From an uncultured Christensenella sp. (GTDB lineage: Bacteria; Bacillota; Clostridia; Christensenellales; Borkfalkiaceae), in the NCBI GenBank assembly GCA_910577555.1, contig CAJTLF010000010.1, positions 11,518 through 75,517 on the forward strand: 64,000 nt of DNA, in the 5' to 3' direction. The notes under the pieces are model-generated. The model worked only from the letters and a program-made list of their open reading frames with translations. It searched no databases and was not told the DNA's origin. The position numbers and the translations under genes are program-made. This document shows positions 8,558 to 15,718 of this stretch, piece after piece. Each line of letters starts with the position of its first letter. Positions within the stretch are counted from its first letter, which is position 1.

Positions 8558-10111
8558 ATGGCTACCGTTACGAAAAAAACAAGTACTACGAAAACTACTA
8601 CTAAAAAGACTGCTTCTGCGACGAAAGCGTCCGTTAAACCGGACGCTCCAAAACCCGTCAGAAAAACGGTAAAAGAAAAAGCTGCCGTAACAGCGCAAAA
8701 GAAGAAAATACTTTTCGTTGCATCTGAAGCTACGCCTTTTATTGCTACGGGCGGACTTGCGGAAGTTATAGGTTCGCTTTCCACTGCGCTTGCGGCTACA
8801 AAAAAGTTTGACGTAAGAGTTGTAATCCCGCTTTATTCGGATATTAAAAAGGAATATCGCGAAAAATTCACCTACCTTGGAAACCTTTACGTACATCTTG
8901 CATGGCGTAATCAATATTGCGGAATATTCGAGTACGTGAAGGACGGAGTTACTTATTACTTTATAGATAACGAATTTTACTTTAAGCGTCCCGGGTGTTA
9001 CGGCTATTTCGACGACGGCGAAAGATTTGCTTTCTTCTCTCGTAGCGTTCTCGAGATTATGTCTTTTCTTAATTTTTACCCTGACGTTATGCACTGCCAC
9101 GATTGGCAGGCTGCGCTTGCGGCAATTTATCTTAAAACCAACTATTGTTTCAGACCCGAATATCAATTTATACGCGCATTGTTTACTATTCATAATATAG
9201 AATATCAGGGTTGGTATTCGTTGGATTTGCTCGGCGATTTATTTGATATTTACGGTACTTATCAGTATTTGGTTGAATATAAAAATTCTATTAACCTTAT
9301 GAAAGGTGCAATAGAGTGTTGCGAAAGATTTTCAACCGTAAGCCCTAAATATGCAGACGAAATTAAGAGCGAATACTATGCGCACGGGCTTGAACCCATA
9401 GTGCAGAGAAACGCTTTCAAGCTTTGCGGTATTCTTAACGGTATAGACGTGGAAGGCTATAATCCCGAAAAGGATACGCATCTTTACGCCAATTATACTG
9501 CGAATGATTTTGCAAATAAAGCGGTTTGTAAAAAGGGACTTCAGAAGCAACTCGGCTTGCCGCAAAAACCGGATACGCCGATTATTTCTATGGTAACCCG
9601 TTTGGTTTCGCATAAGGGGCTTGACCTTGTTACCGCAGTTATCGAAGAATTATTGCACGAAGACGTGCAAATAGTAATTCTCGGAACGGGAGACGCGCAT
9701 TTTGAAGGATTCTTCAGTGACCTTGCAAGACGCTATCCCGATAAAATGAGTGCAAATATAATATTTAACGGAGATTTGTCAAGGAAAATATATTCGGGTT
9801 CGGATATATTCCTTATGCCTTCCAAGTCAGAACCTTGCGGGCTTTCGCAGATGATTGCCTGCCGCTACGGAACAATTCCCGTAGTAAGGGAGACGGGCGG
9901 ACTTTATGATAGCATTAAACCGCTTGAAAACGGTTATACATTCACTAACTTCAACGCGCACGATATGCTTTTCGTGTTGCGCAAGGCAATCTCCGATTAT
10001 AAAAACAAAGAAGAGTGGGCAAAATTAATGTATCGAGCGGCAACTTCCGATTTCAGTTGGGGGCATTCCGCACAGGAATACGAAACGCTCTATTTGAATA
10101 TGCTTAAATAA
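8558..10111 (+). CDS. glgA: Glycogen synthase (ADP-glucose type)
   Basis: This GT5 glycosyltransferase extends alpha-1,4-glucan from ADP-glucose. The first 50 residues are a low-complexity Thr/Lys/Ala/Pro extension absent from typical GlgA (about 477 residues; this one has 517). The synthase fold starts at ILFVASEATPF. The donor-site KxGGL motif reads ATGGL (63-67), so the usual lysine is alanine; related Clostridial enzymes often have ASGGL. The C-terminal SKSEPCGLSQ and RETGGL motifs are intact. An AGGGGGA ribosome site sits 8 bases before the ATG. It lies between glgD and glgP in the same operon. Confidence 0.93.
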   Translation: MATVTKKTSTTKTTTKKTASATKASVKPDAPKPVRKTVKEKAAVTAQKKKILFVASEATPFIATGGLAEVIGSLSTALAATKKFDVRVVIPLYSDIKKEYREKFTYLGNLYVHLAWRNQYCGIFEYVKDGVTYYFIDNEFYFKRPGCYGYFDDGERFAFFSRSVLEIMSFLNFYPDVMHCHDWQAALAAIYLKTNYCFRPEYQFIRALFTIHNIEYQGWYSLDLLGDLFDIYGTYQYLVEYKNSINLMKGAIECCERFSTVSPKYADEIKSEYYAHGLEPIVQRNAFKLCGILNGIDVEGYNPEKDTHLYANYTANDFANKAVCKKGLQKQLGLPQKPDTPIISMVTRLVSHKGLDLVTAVIEELLHEDVQIVILGTGDAHFEGFFSDLARRYPDKMSANIIFNGDLSRKIYSGSDIFLMPSKSEPCGLSQMIACRYGTIPVVRETGGLYDSIKPLENGYTFTNFNAHDMLFVLRKAISDYKNKEEWAKLMYRAATSDFSWGHSAQEYETLYLNMLK

Positions 10112-10133
10112 TTTTCAACTTCAGGAGAACAAA

Positions 10134-12578
10134 ATGAGCTTAACTGCAATTACCGAAAAGGACGCAAAGGACTTAATTAAGGGAAAACTGTCGAGATACT
10201 TCGGCGTAGCCCCTGCGGAAGCGTCCAAAGAACAGGTTTATAAGGCCGTAGTAATGGTCGTAAGGGATATTTTACTTGAAAAGCGTCAGCAATTTCACAA
10301 AAAAGTGAAATCAAAGCGCGCAAAGAAAGTTTATTATCTTTGTATGGAATTCCTTATGGGGCGTTCGCTCAAAAACAGCTTGTACAATTTAGGGAATACG
10401 GCTGTTTTTGAAAAAGCGGTTGCGTCTTACGGGTTAAATCTCGAAGACCTATACGAGCTTGAACCTGACGCCGGACTTGGTAACGGCGGTTTAGGCAGAC
10501 TTGCGGCGTGTTTTATGGACGCGTTGGCAACAGGAAATTATCCCGCAATGGGTTACTCGTTGCGTTATGAATACGGACTTTTCAAACAGAAAATAGTTGA
10601 CGGGTGGCAGATAGAGTTGCCCGACGTTTGGTTGCCCGGCGGAGAAGCGTGGCTCACTCAGCGCACGGATAAATCTTTTATCGTTAAATTTAACGGACAG
10701 ATAGAAGAAAAATGGACGGAAAACGGTCTTGAAACTAATTATATAAACTGTAATGAAGTTCAGGCTGTAGCTTATGATATGATGGTTTCTGGTAAGGGTA
10801 GCGAAGCTGTTTCCGTTTTAAGGTTATGGAAAGCAAGACCCGTACAGGACTTCAATATGAAGCTGTTTTCCCAGGGTGAGTACTATCAGGCAATGACGGA
10901 AGATAACGACGCCGATTTGCTTACGAAAGTGCTTTACCCTGCGGATAATCATAACGCAGGTAAGTCGCTTCGTTTAAAACAGCAATATTTTCTCTGCTCC
11001 GCATCAATTCAGAACATAGTGGAAGACCATAAGCGCAGGTACGGAAATCTTATGGATTTGCCTAAGTTTGCGGCGATTCATTTAAACGATACGCATCCCG
11101 CGTTAGCAATACCTGAACTTATGCGGGTTCTTGTGGATGAGTATTTTTACGATTGGAATAAAGCTTGGGCGATTACTACGGCTACGTGCGCATACACAAA
11201 CCACACCGTGCTTGCCGAAGCTCTTGAAACTTGGTCGGAAGACCTTATTGCAAGAACAATTCCCAGAATTCATTCCATAATAAAGGAAATAAATCGCAGA
11301 CTGTGCGAACGACTTTGGGATAAATTCCCTGGTGAATGGGCTAAAATTTCCAGAATGTCTATAATCGAACACGACCGTATTAAGATGGCAAATTTGTCTG
11401 TATACGGCGGACATAGCGTAAACGGAGTTTCTGCGTTACACAGTGAGATTATAAAAAATTCTGTGTTTAAGGATTTTTACGATTTTTCGCCTGAAAAATT
11501 TACTAACGTAACTAACGGTATTGCGCACAGAAGATGGCTCAATCAATCAAATCCCGAATTGAGTGCGCTTTTGACCGAGTGCATAGGCGATGGGTTTGAG
11601 CTTGACAGCTCTCGCCTTGCGGATTTTAAGAAATTCGAAGACGATGAAAGCGTTTTAAACAGACTTGACGAAATTAAGCTCATTAAGAAAAAACAATTTG
11701 CCGAATTTGCAAAGAAGAAGCAGGGTATTATAATTGACCCGAATACTTTATTCGACGTGCAGGCTAAGCGTTTACACGAGTATAAGCGGCAGCTTTTAAA
11801 CGTTTTGAATATAATCGACACGTATCTTGATTTGCGGGATAATCCTAATCACAAAATTTTGCCTAAAACTTATATTTTCGGAGCGAAAGCGGCTCCCGGT
11901 TACGATATGGCAAAAAAGATTATTAAGCTAATCAATTATCTTGCCACAGAAATTTCTTCCGACCCTAAAATCAAGGAAAAGTTAAACGTTGTGTATATGG
12001 AAGATTACAACGTAACAATGTCGGAAAAGCTTATGCCCGCGTCCGAAGTATCTGAACAAATTTCTCTTGCCGGAAAAGAGGCGAGTGGAACTGGCAATAT
12101 GAAATTTATGATAAACGGTGCGCTTACGATAGGTACGCTTGACGGCGCGAACGTTGAAATGGCGCAAGCTGTCGGCAAAGAAAATATTTTCATATTCGGA
12201 TATAAAGCAAACGAAGTAGACGAGATTTGGCGTAACGGATACAGTTCAAGCAAGTTCTATAACGAGTCGCCCAAACTTCGGAGAATAATCGAAGCGTTGA
12301 TTATAGGTTTCAACGGCGAAAGTTTTGCCGATATCGCAAATTATCTGCTGACAGATATGCCTGTTGCCGACCCGTATATGTGTATGGCTGATTTTGCGGC
12401 GTACAGCAACACTCAGCACGAAATTTCATCGTTATACGCTAAGAATAAGAAAAAATGGAATCAGATGTCACTGAGAAATATTGCAGCATCAGGCTATTTC
12501 TCGGCTGACCGTGCGATTGACGATTACGCTAATAACATATGGAATTTGAAAAGCGTAATTCAAAAAGTAGATAAATAA
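10134..12578 (+). CDS. glgP: Glycogen/alpha-glucan phosphorylase
   Basis: This 814-residue GT35 enzyme releases glucose-1-phosphate from glycogen using phosphate and pyridoxal phosphate. The PLP-binding region EASGTGNMKFMING is intact, as are the N-terminal GLGNGGLGRLAACF and the KRLHEYKRQ segment. Length matches the family (about 800-840). An AGGAGA ribosome site lies 6 bases before ATG. It ends the operon and is followed by a strong terminator, so one transcript encodes both synthesis and breakdown of glycogen. It is the last gene before the integrated phage-like element. Confidence 0.95.
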   Translation: MSLTAITEKDAKDLIKGKLSRYFGVAPAEASKEQVYKAVVMVVRDILLEKRQQFHKKVKSKRAKKVYYLCMEFLMGRSLKNSLYNLGNTAVFEKAVASYGLNLEDLYELEPDAGLGNGGLGRLAACFMDALATGNYPAMGYSLRYEYGLFKQKIVDGWQIELPDVWLPGGEAWLTQRTDKSFIVKFNGQIEEKWTENGLETNYINCNEVQAVAYDMMVSGKGSEAVSVLRLWKARPVQDFNMKLFSQGEYYQAMTEDNDADLLTKVLYPADNHNAGKSLRLKQQYFLCSASIQNIVEDHKRRYGNLMDLPKFAAIHLNDTHPALAIPELMRVLVDEYFYDWNKAWAITTATCAYTNHTVLAEALETWSEDLIARTIPRIHSIIKEINRRLCERLWDKFPGEWAKISRMSIIEHDRIKMANLSVYGGHSVNGVSALHSEIIKNSVFKDFYDFSPEKFTNVTNGIAHRRWLNQSNPELSALLTECIGDGFELDSSRLADFKKFEDDESVLNRLDEIKLIKKKQFAEFAKKKQGIIIDPNTLFDVQAKRLHEYKRQLLNVLNIIDTYLDLRDNPNHKILPKTYIFGAKAAPGYDMAKKIIKLINYLATEISSDPKIKEKLNVVYMEDYNVTMSEKLMPASEVSEQISLAGKEASGTGNMKFMINGALTIGTLDGANVEMAQAVGKENIFIFGYKANEVDEIWRNGYSSSKFYNESPKLRRIIEALIIGFNGESFADIANYLLTDMPVADPYMCMADFAAYSNTQHEISSLYAKNKKKWNQMSLRNIAASGYFSADRAIDDYANNIWNLKSVIQKVDK

Positions 12579-12588
12579 AATTTATATA

Positions 12589-12624
12589 AAAGAAAGGCAG
12601 AAAGTTTTCTGCCTTTCTTTTAAT
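12589..12624 (+). terminator. Terminator after glgP
   Basis: A 12-bp perfect stem (AAAGAAAGGCAG at 12589-12600 with CTGCCTTTCTTT at 12609-12620) is followed by TT and AATTA. The A-rich left arm makes it potentially bidirectional. Confidence 0.88.
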
Positions 12625-12726
12625 TATGTCTGACATAGTAGTTATTTGCCGTGTTTTTAATAAAAATCTTGACACTGTATTTATGATTAATGATTTAGAA
12701 ATTTATTCAAATTTTTAGAAAAATTC

Positions 12727-12756
12727 TTGACAAAGCTACTATCCCCGTGCTATTCT
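12727..12756 (+). promoter_or_regulatory. Candidate rightward promoter left of the attachment site
   Basis: TTGACA (12727-12732) and TATTCT (12751-12756) are 18 bases apart. Before integration this host-side promoter would have pointed through the palindrome into the DUF2726-xer genes now at 18.9-20.5 kb. Confidence 0.5.
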
Positions 12757-12771
12757 TTATTTAATAACCGC

Positions 12772-12802
12772 AACACTTCGTAAAAGCTGTGTTTTACGAA
12801 CA
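12772..12802 (+). repeat. Left dif-like attachment site (attL)
   Basis: TTCGTAAAA (12777-12785) and TTTTACGAA (12792-12800) are separated by the 6-bp centre GCTGTG, the arm-6-arm geometry of dif sites. The outer half AACACTTCGTAAAA (12772-12785) is the exact reverse complement of the outer half of the right site (18813-18826). The left arm ACTTCGTAAAA resembles, from memory, the left arm of the B. subtilis dif site. Confidence 0.7.
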
Positions 12803-12819
12803 CTTAAATCTTCTATTAG

Positions 12820-12848
12820 ATAATACCACCATTTAAGGAAGAAGTCAA
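12820..12848 (-). promoter_or_regulatory. Candidate leftward promoter at the left end of the element
   Basis: On the minus strand TTGACT (12848-12843) and TATTAT (12825-12820) are 17 bases apart. It reads out through attL toward glgP. In the circular form it would read across attP straight into the element's main operon starting at 18626. Confidence 0.5.
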
Positions 12849-12897
12849 GAGTTTGAGCAAAAAAAAGTTGAAAAATTTTTAATTAAATAAAAATAAG

Positions 12898-12926
12898 TCC
12901 CTTTGCGCTTGCAAGGGGATTTTTTT
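12898..12926 (+). terminator. Rightward terminator inside the element's left end
   Basis: Stem TCCCTTTGC (12898-12906) pairs with GCAAGGGGA (12911-12919), with one G-U pair, and is followed by seven T. With the promoter at 12727 it would bound a transcript of roughly 165 bases that spans the palindrome. Confidence 0.75.
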
Positions 12927-13023
12927 ATGCGGTTAAAATTAATTTAAACTGTCTTTCCGCTTTCCTTTATCTTCCGTCATTCCATTTTAACGCTTTTACG
13001 GTTTATTTCGTCAAGGCGGTTGT

Positions 13024-13067
13024 ATTTTTTCCGTTATAAGGTTTTGCGTATTTGTTACGGAAAAAAT
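13024..13067. repeat. Inverted repeat in the element's left non-coding region
   Basis: Arms ATTTTTTCCGT (13024-13034) and ACGGAAAAAAT (13057-13067) match over 11 bp across a 22-base spacer. Role unknown; a replication or protein-binding site is possible. Confidence 0.5.
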
Positions 13068-13155
13068 CTCCACCGAGAAATACCTTGACTAAATCTCCCT
13101 AAAAGCGTTGCTTCCGTTCTGCCGAAAGGCAAATAAATTTAGGTAGGTAAAGGAA

Positions 13156-13263
13156 ATGGAAGAAATGACAGTTTCGGAACTCAACCGCTTGATTTCGTAT
13201 TTGAAGTCTATCGGTTGGAACGATACGGAAATTGTTAAATTGCTTGATTACATAAGCAGTTAA
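13156..13263 (+). CDS. Small hypothetical protein (35 aa)
   Basis: A 35-codon frame starts at ATG 13156 with AAAGGA immediately upstream and ends at TAA 13261-13263. The product starts MEEMTVSELNRL and has a compact amphipathic pattern with a central SIGWND turn, consistent with two short helices. It is encoded on the strand opposite to the main operon of the element. No function is recognised. AAAGGA is only one or two bases from the first ATG, so the second ATG at 13165 may be the real start. A real gene is plausible but unproven because it is short. Confidence 0.45.
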   Translation: MEEMTVSELNRLISYLKSIGWNDTEIVKLLDYISS

Positions 13264-13287
13264 ACGGTTTCCGTTGTAGGACATACT

Positions 13288-13359
13288 AAAAGCCGTCTCC
13301 CCTACTCCACAGTAGAAAACGGCTTTTACCACAGGGCGGTAGTTACCTATCTCTACCGC
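13288..13359. repeat. Two adjacent cruciform-type inverted repeats
   Basis: First: AAAAGCCGT (13288-13296) with ACGGCTTTT (13319-13327), enclosing an inner CTACT/AGTAG hairpin (13302-13306 and 13311-13315). Second: GCGGTAG (13336-13342) with CTACCGC (13353-13359). They lie between two small rightward genes. Possible roles are an operator, a terminator of the 35-aa gene, or part of an origin. Confidence 0.6.
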
Positions 13360-13423
13360 TCTAAACTTATTTTTATTATAACTTATCCACATTAAAAAAT
13401 CAATCTTTTAAGGAGTTAATTTT

Positions 13424-13633
13424 ATGTATTATGAAATAAATGTAGCTTTAAAAATTAATGGCAAATTTTACCACTATTTTGCAACAGCTGAAAGAAGTAT
13501 CGACAATGAAGAAAAAGCCATACACATTGCAAACGAACTGCAAGAAATGTATGATAACAGATTTGGAATTGACAATGTTAAGATTACAATTACAAAGTGG
13601 AATAAAGTCGGACAAGAAATAAAAGCCCATTAA
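13424..13633 (+). CDS. Hypothetical protein of the element (69 aa)
   Basis: A 69-residue protein preceded by AAGGAG nine bases before the ATG. It looks like a small alpha/beta domain: an N-terminal beta-type stretch (YYEINVALKING), a central helix rich in Glu and Asn, and a beta-type end (VKITITKWN). There is no signal peptide or membrane segment. It converges on the replication gene; the stop codons of both genes sit in the loop of one shared terminator. No family is recognised. A regulator or replication accessory protein would fit the position, but that is only inference. Confidence 0.6.
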   Translation: MYYEINVALKINGKFYHYFATAERSIDNEEKAIHIANELQEMYDNRFGIDNVKITITKWNKVGQEIKAH

Positions 13634-13645
13634 GGGCTTTTTTTA
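13621..13645. terminator. Shared bidirectional terminator with both stop codons in its loop
   Basis: Stem AAAAGCCC (13621-13628) pairs with GGGCTTTT (13634-13641). The 5-base loop ATTAA holds the TAA of the rightward gene (13631-13633) and, on the other strand, the TAA of the rep gene (13632-13630). T runs exist in both directions. Confidence 0.85.
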
Positions 13646-14247
13646 TGGTCGTTAATTATTTCACCTGTTTCAATATCGATTTTAGACTGTACTAAAATTT
13701 CAAACGGGTTATTTGGGTTTGACTCTTCCACTATTTCACCGTTTTCAATTTTAGATAGAAAATTTTCTTCCATACGCAACATTCTTGCAAATTTTGTATA
13801 TGTCCGAAAATTACGGATATAGTCACGACCATACTTTATTGCCCTTTGTTTATAGGTCATATTATTGTCTAACAGGTCCGTAACGAATTCTTCGTTATCG
13901 ACAGTTTTTTTTGCACCGCGTTGGAAAAATCCCAAGTCGTTACAATGTATATCAGTTTCATTATAAAGTGCTTTATCGGGAAAATCTTCACTATGCGGAA
14001 GATAAATAAAATCTCTATATTTATCTTCCATTTTTCGGGCAAATGTATTTTGCTCCCCTTCCACCATTTTCCGCACTTGCTCAAAGCTCTTATTTTGCTT
14101 GAACGTGCATAGGATATGTATGTGTGGATCAGTCTTGTCCTTGTCGTGGAGTATCCAAGCCCATTTAAATGCTTTGTCTAAAAGCGGTTGAAAATTGCTC
14201 TCGTCGGTGTTATAAGTTACCACTTTAAAACTGTAAAATCTATCCAT
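13630..14247 (-). CDS. HUH-type replication initiator (Rep_2-like)
   Basis: This 205-residue protein carries the HUH metal-binding motif of rolling-circle endonucleases: H42-I43-H44 in DPHIHILCTF. It is followed by an IYLPHSEDF...LYNETDI block (81-100) that resembles Rep_2 proteins of pMV158-type plasmids. Tyrosines near 132-143 are candidate nicking residues. Such proteins nick the plus-strand origin and start rolling-circle replication, the role of gene II protein in filamentous phages. An AGGGTGA ribosome site precedes the ATG. The upstream 270 bases hold several strong hairpins, a likely origin. It shares a terminator with the convergent 69-aa gene. Confidence 0.8.
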   Translation of the reverse strand: MDRFYSFKVVTYNTDESNFQPLLDKAFKWAWILHDKDKTDPHIHILCTFKQNKSFEQVRKMVEGEQNTFARKMEDKYRDFIYLPHSEDFPDKALYNETDIHCNDLGFFQRGAKKTVDNEEFVTDLLDNNMTYKQRAIKYGRDYIRNFRTYTKFARMLRMEENFLSKIENGEIVEESNPNNPFEILVQSKIDIETGEIINDHKKSP

Positions 14248-14519
14248 ATATCACCCTTTCGGACTACGTCCGGTTATGTTAAAATGTGTGTGTGTGTGCG
14301 GTTTTGCTATCTATGCAAAAGATAGCAAAACCGCAACGGCGCACACCGTGCGCCTTGCACCCCGACGGCGCTGGTCGCGCCGGTATTGTCGGGGTGCAGT
14401 AAGCCCGCTTAAAGGACTTAAAGCGCGCGTTCGTTTTTAGGGGGATAAGAACGGGGTCGCCCTTATCCCCCTTTTTGCCTATCGCCTACGGCTCTTTTAC
14501 GGCAAATTCACCCCCGCAA
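14248..14519. other. Hairpin cluster: candidate phage intergenic region (origin and packaging signal)
   Basis: Five perfect stem-loops lie within 212 bases: CGGAC/GTCCG (14260-14272), a 15-bp arm pair (14298-14312 with 14320-14334, 7-base loop), GGCGCAC/GTGCGCC (14338-14354), an 11-bp pair TGCACCCCGAC/GTCGGGGTGCA (14356-14366 with 14388-14398) enclosing GGCGC/GCGCC, and GGGGGATAAG/CTTATCCCCC (14440-14449 with 14462-14471) followed by TTTTT. A (GT)n tract lies at 14285-14298. The position between the Zot-like gene and rep matches the intergenic region of Ff phages, which holds both replication origins and the packaging signal. No coding potential was seen. Confidence 0.7.
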
Positions 14520-15458
14520 TTACGAACGCGGAGTTTTATTGTAATAGCCGTGCTTTTTAAAGCTGTTAAAAGCGGAAGTCGGTTTCGAGCCTTTCGGCTT
14601 TGTTTGTTGCTTTTTCACTTCGTCGGGGCGTTCTAATGGATGCGCTTTGCAATATGCTTTTATTCCGTCAACAGATAAATCACCGTCAATATGTCGTTTA
14701 TACACATATCCGACATTTTCAATACCGTAAAGAAAATACGGCTCACCGCTGAACGAATTATAACGGTCAAACACATCTCCCCATATACGGAATTTCCCCC
14801 ATTCCGCCACTTTGATTTTTACATTTACCCCAACCGTCGAAAGCTCTTTCACAACTGCATTGAGCTGATTACGGATATATAAAAACTTCCATTTTTGCCG
14901 TTTCCAAAAGAACAAGAACCGACCTACACCCGATTTTACAACGTAATACATACCTACCAATAACCGCCGCAAAGCCTTATCAAGCGCACCGCCAACCTGC
15001 ATATCGAATATTAAAGTTATAAGGTTATGCCGCACAAATTTTATAAGGTTGATAAGGTAGTTATTAAGACTTTCCCAATCACGGCAAAACGCAAGTATAT
15101 CAGCTTCCTGTATAAACACAGCAGAACCACGCGGCAAGTACTGAACTTCAAAATCGTCGTTTGGAAGCCCAAGCCGCTGTAAATCTACTTCCCAAGTTTC
15201 AATACCCCTGCGCTTATCAAGAATTATTTTGTTATTACTAAAATACAAGGTATCGGAAATTTCAAGGCGAATACCGCTATCCGCATAAAAGCGCTTTGCA
15301 AGGTCTATCGCCATTTCTTTACGTTCCTTTCGATGACGGCGATAATCTTCTTTAAAAAGCGCAGCCGCAAGCGAAGTCTTGCCCGCCCCCTGCTCTCCAC
15401 ATATAGCGAAAAAACCGCTTGGTAAAGGCGCAGACTTCAAAATCTTAGTCAAATTCAA
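14520..15458 (-). CDS. Zot-like morphogenesis ATPase (phage gene I type)
   Basis: This 312-residue P-loop protein has a Walker A motif GEQGAGKTS (21-29), a Walker B-like strand AVFIQEAD (113-120) and the RHNLITLIFDMQ segment (143-154) typical of Zot/gene I proteins, which power assembly and export of filamentous virions. No clear membrane segment follows the ATPase domain, unlike Ff pI. The C-terminus is basic and Gln/Lys-rich. It starts with TTG, and the TTGA junction overlaps the stop of the preceding gene, so translation is probably coupled. The Zot fold is the best marker that this element is a filamentous phage. Confidence 0.8.
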   Translation of the reverse strand: MNLTKILKSAPLPSGFFAICGEQGAGKTSLAAALFKEDYRRHRKERKEMAIDLAKRFYADSGIRLEISDTLYFSNNKIILDKRRGIETWEVDLQRLGLPNDDFEVQYLPRGSAVFIQEADILAFCRDWESLNNYLINLIKFVRHNLITLIFDMQVGGALDKALRRLLVGMYYVVKSGVGRFLFFWKRQKWKFLYIRNQLNAVVKELSTVGVNVKIKVAEWGKFRIWGDVFDRYNSFSGEPYFLYGIENVGYVYKRHIDGDLSVDGIKAYCKAHPLERPDEVKKQQTKPKGSKPTSAFNSFKKHGYYNKTPRS

Positions 15459-15718
15459 AATTTTTTACCTGCCTTTTCTTCCTTTTGTAAGCGTTTATCA
15501 AAGCGATTAAATTCCTTTATAAGCACCTTTAAAGCCGTTTCTATGCCTTTGTTGTAACCCTTTAAGAGTTTATCTTCTATGGGTAATTTTTTAAATAATA
15601 TGCGTTTCTTCTTTGCTGTATCAGGCAACGGAACGCGTTTTAAACTTTGTAAATATTCTGTATGCACAGCGCGTATATGCGACTCGACTATTTTATAAAA
15701 TAACTCTATTTCTATCAT
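15455..15718 (-). CDS. Hypothetical phage-element protein (87 aa)
   Basis: An 87-residue, Lys-rich, probably all-helical protein without signal peptide or membrane segment. Its ATG shares an A with the TAA of the preceding exported-protein gene (TAATG), and its end overlaps the TTG start of the Zot-like gene. It therefore sits tightly coupled between the adsorption-type gene and the assembly ATPase. No family is recognised. By position it could be a minor structural or assembly protein, but it lacks the hydrophobic helices of phage pVI. Confidence 0.65.
   Translation of the reverse strand: MIEIELFYKIVESHIRAVHTEYLQSLKRVPLPDTAKKKRILFKKLPIEDKLLKGYNKGIETALKVLIKEFNRFDKRLQKEEKAGKKF

Larger units (their letters stand above)
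12622..13155. other. Non-coding stretch containing the left attachment site
   Basis: No credible protein gene is visible here. The stretch holds a rightward promoter (12727-12756), the left dif-like palindrome (12772-12802), a leftward promoter (12820-12848), a rightward terminator (12898-12926) and an 11-bp inverted repeat (13024-13034 with 13057-13067). A small TGCC-GAAA-GGCA hairpin lies near 13122. The part left of the palindrome is host DNA and the part right of it belongs to the element. Confidence 0.6.

Noticed and set aside
8171..9193. 340-codon minus-strand frame across glgD and glgA
   Set aside because: It lies antisense to two clear enzymes, has no ribosome site or recognisable domain, and its composition is typical of shadow frames.
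13099..13392. 97-codon minus-strand frame in the element's left end
   Set aside because: It runs through two cruciform repeats and over the 35-aa gene, has no ribosome site, and has no plausible fold.
14285..14398. Possible CRISPR-like repeat cluster
   Set aside because: The hairpins differ in sequence and have no regular spacers; the GT tract is a simple repeat. No cas genes are present.
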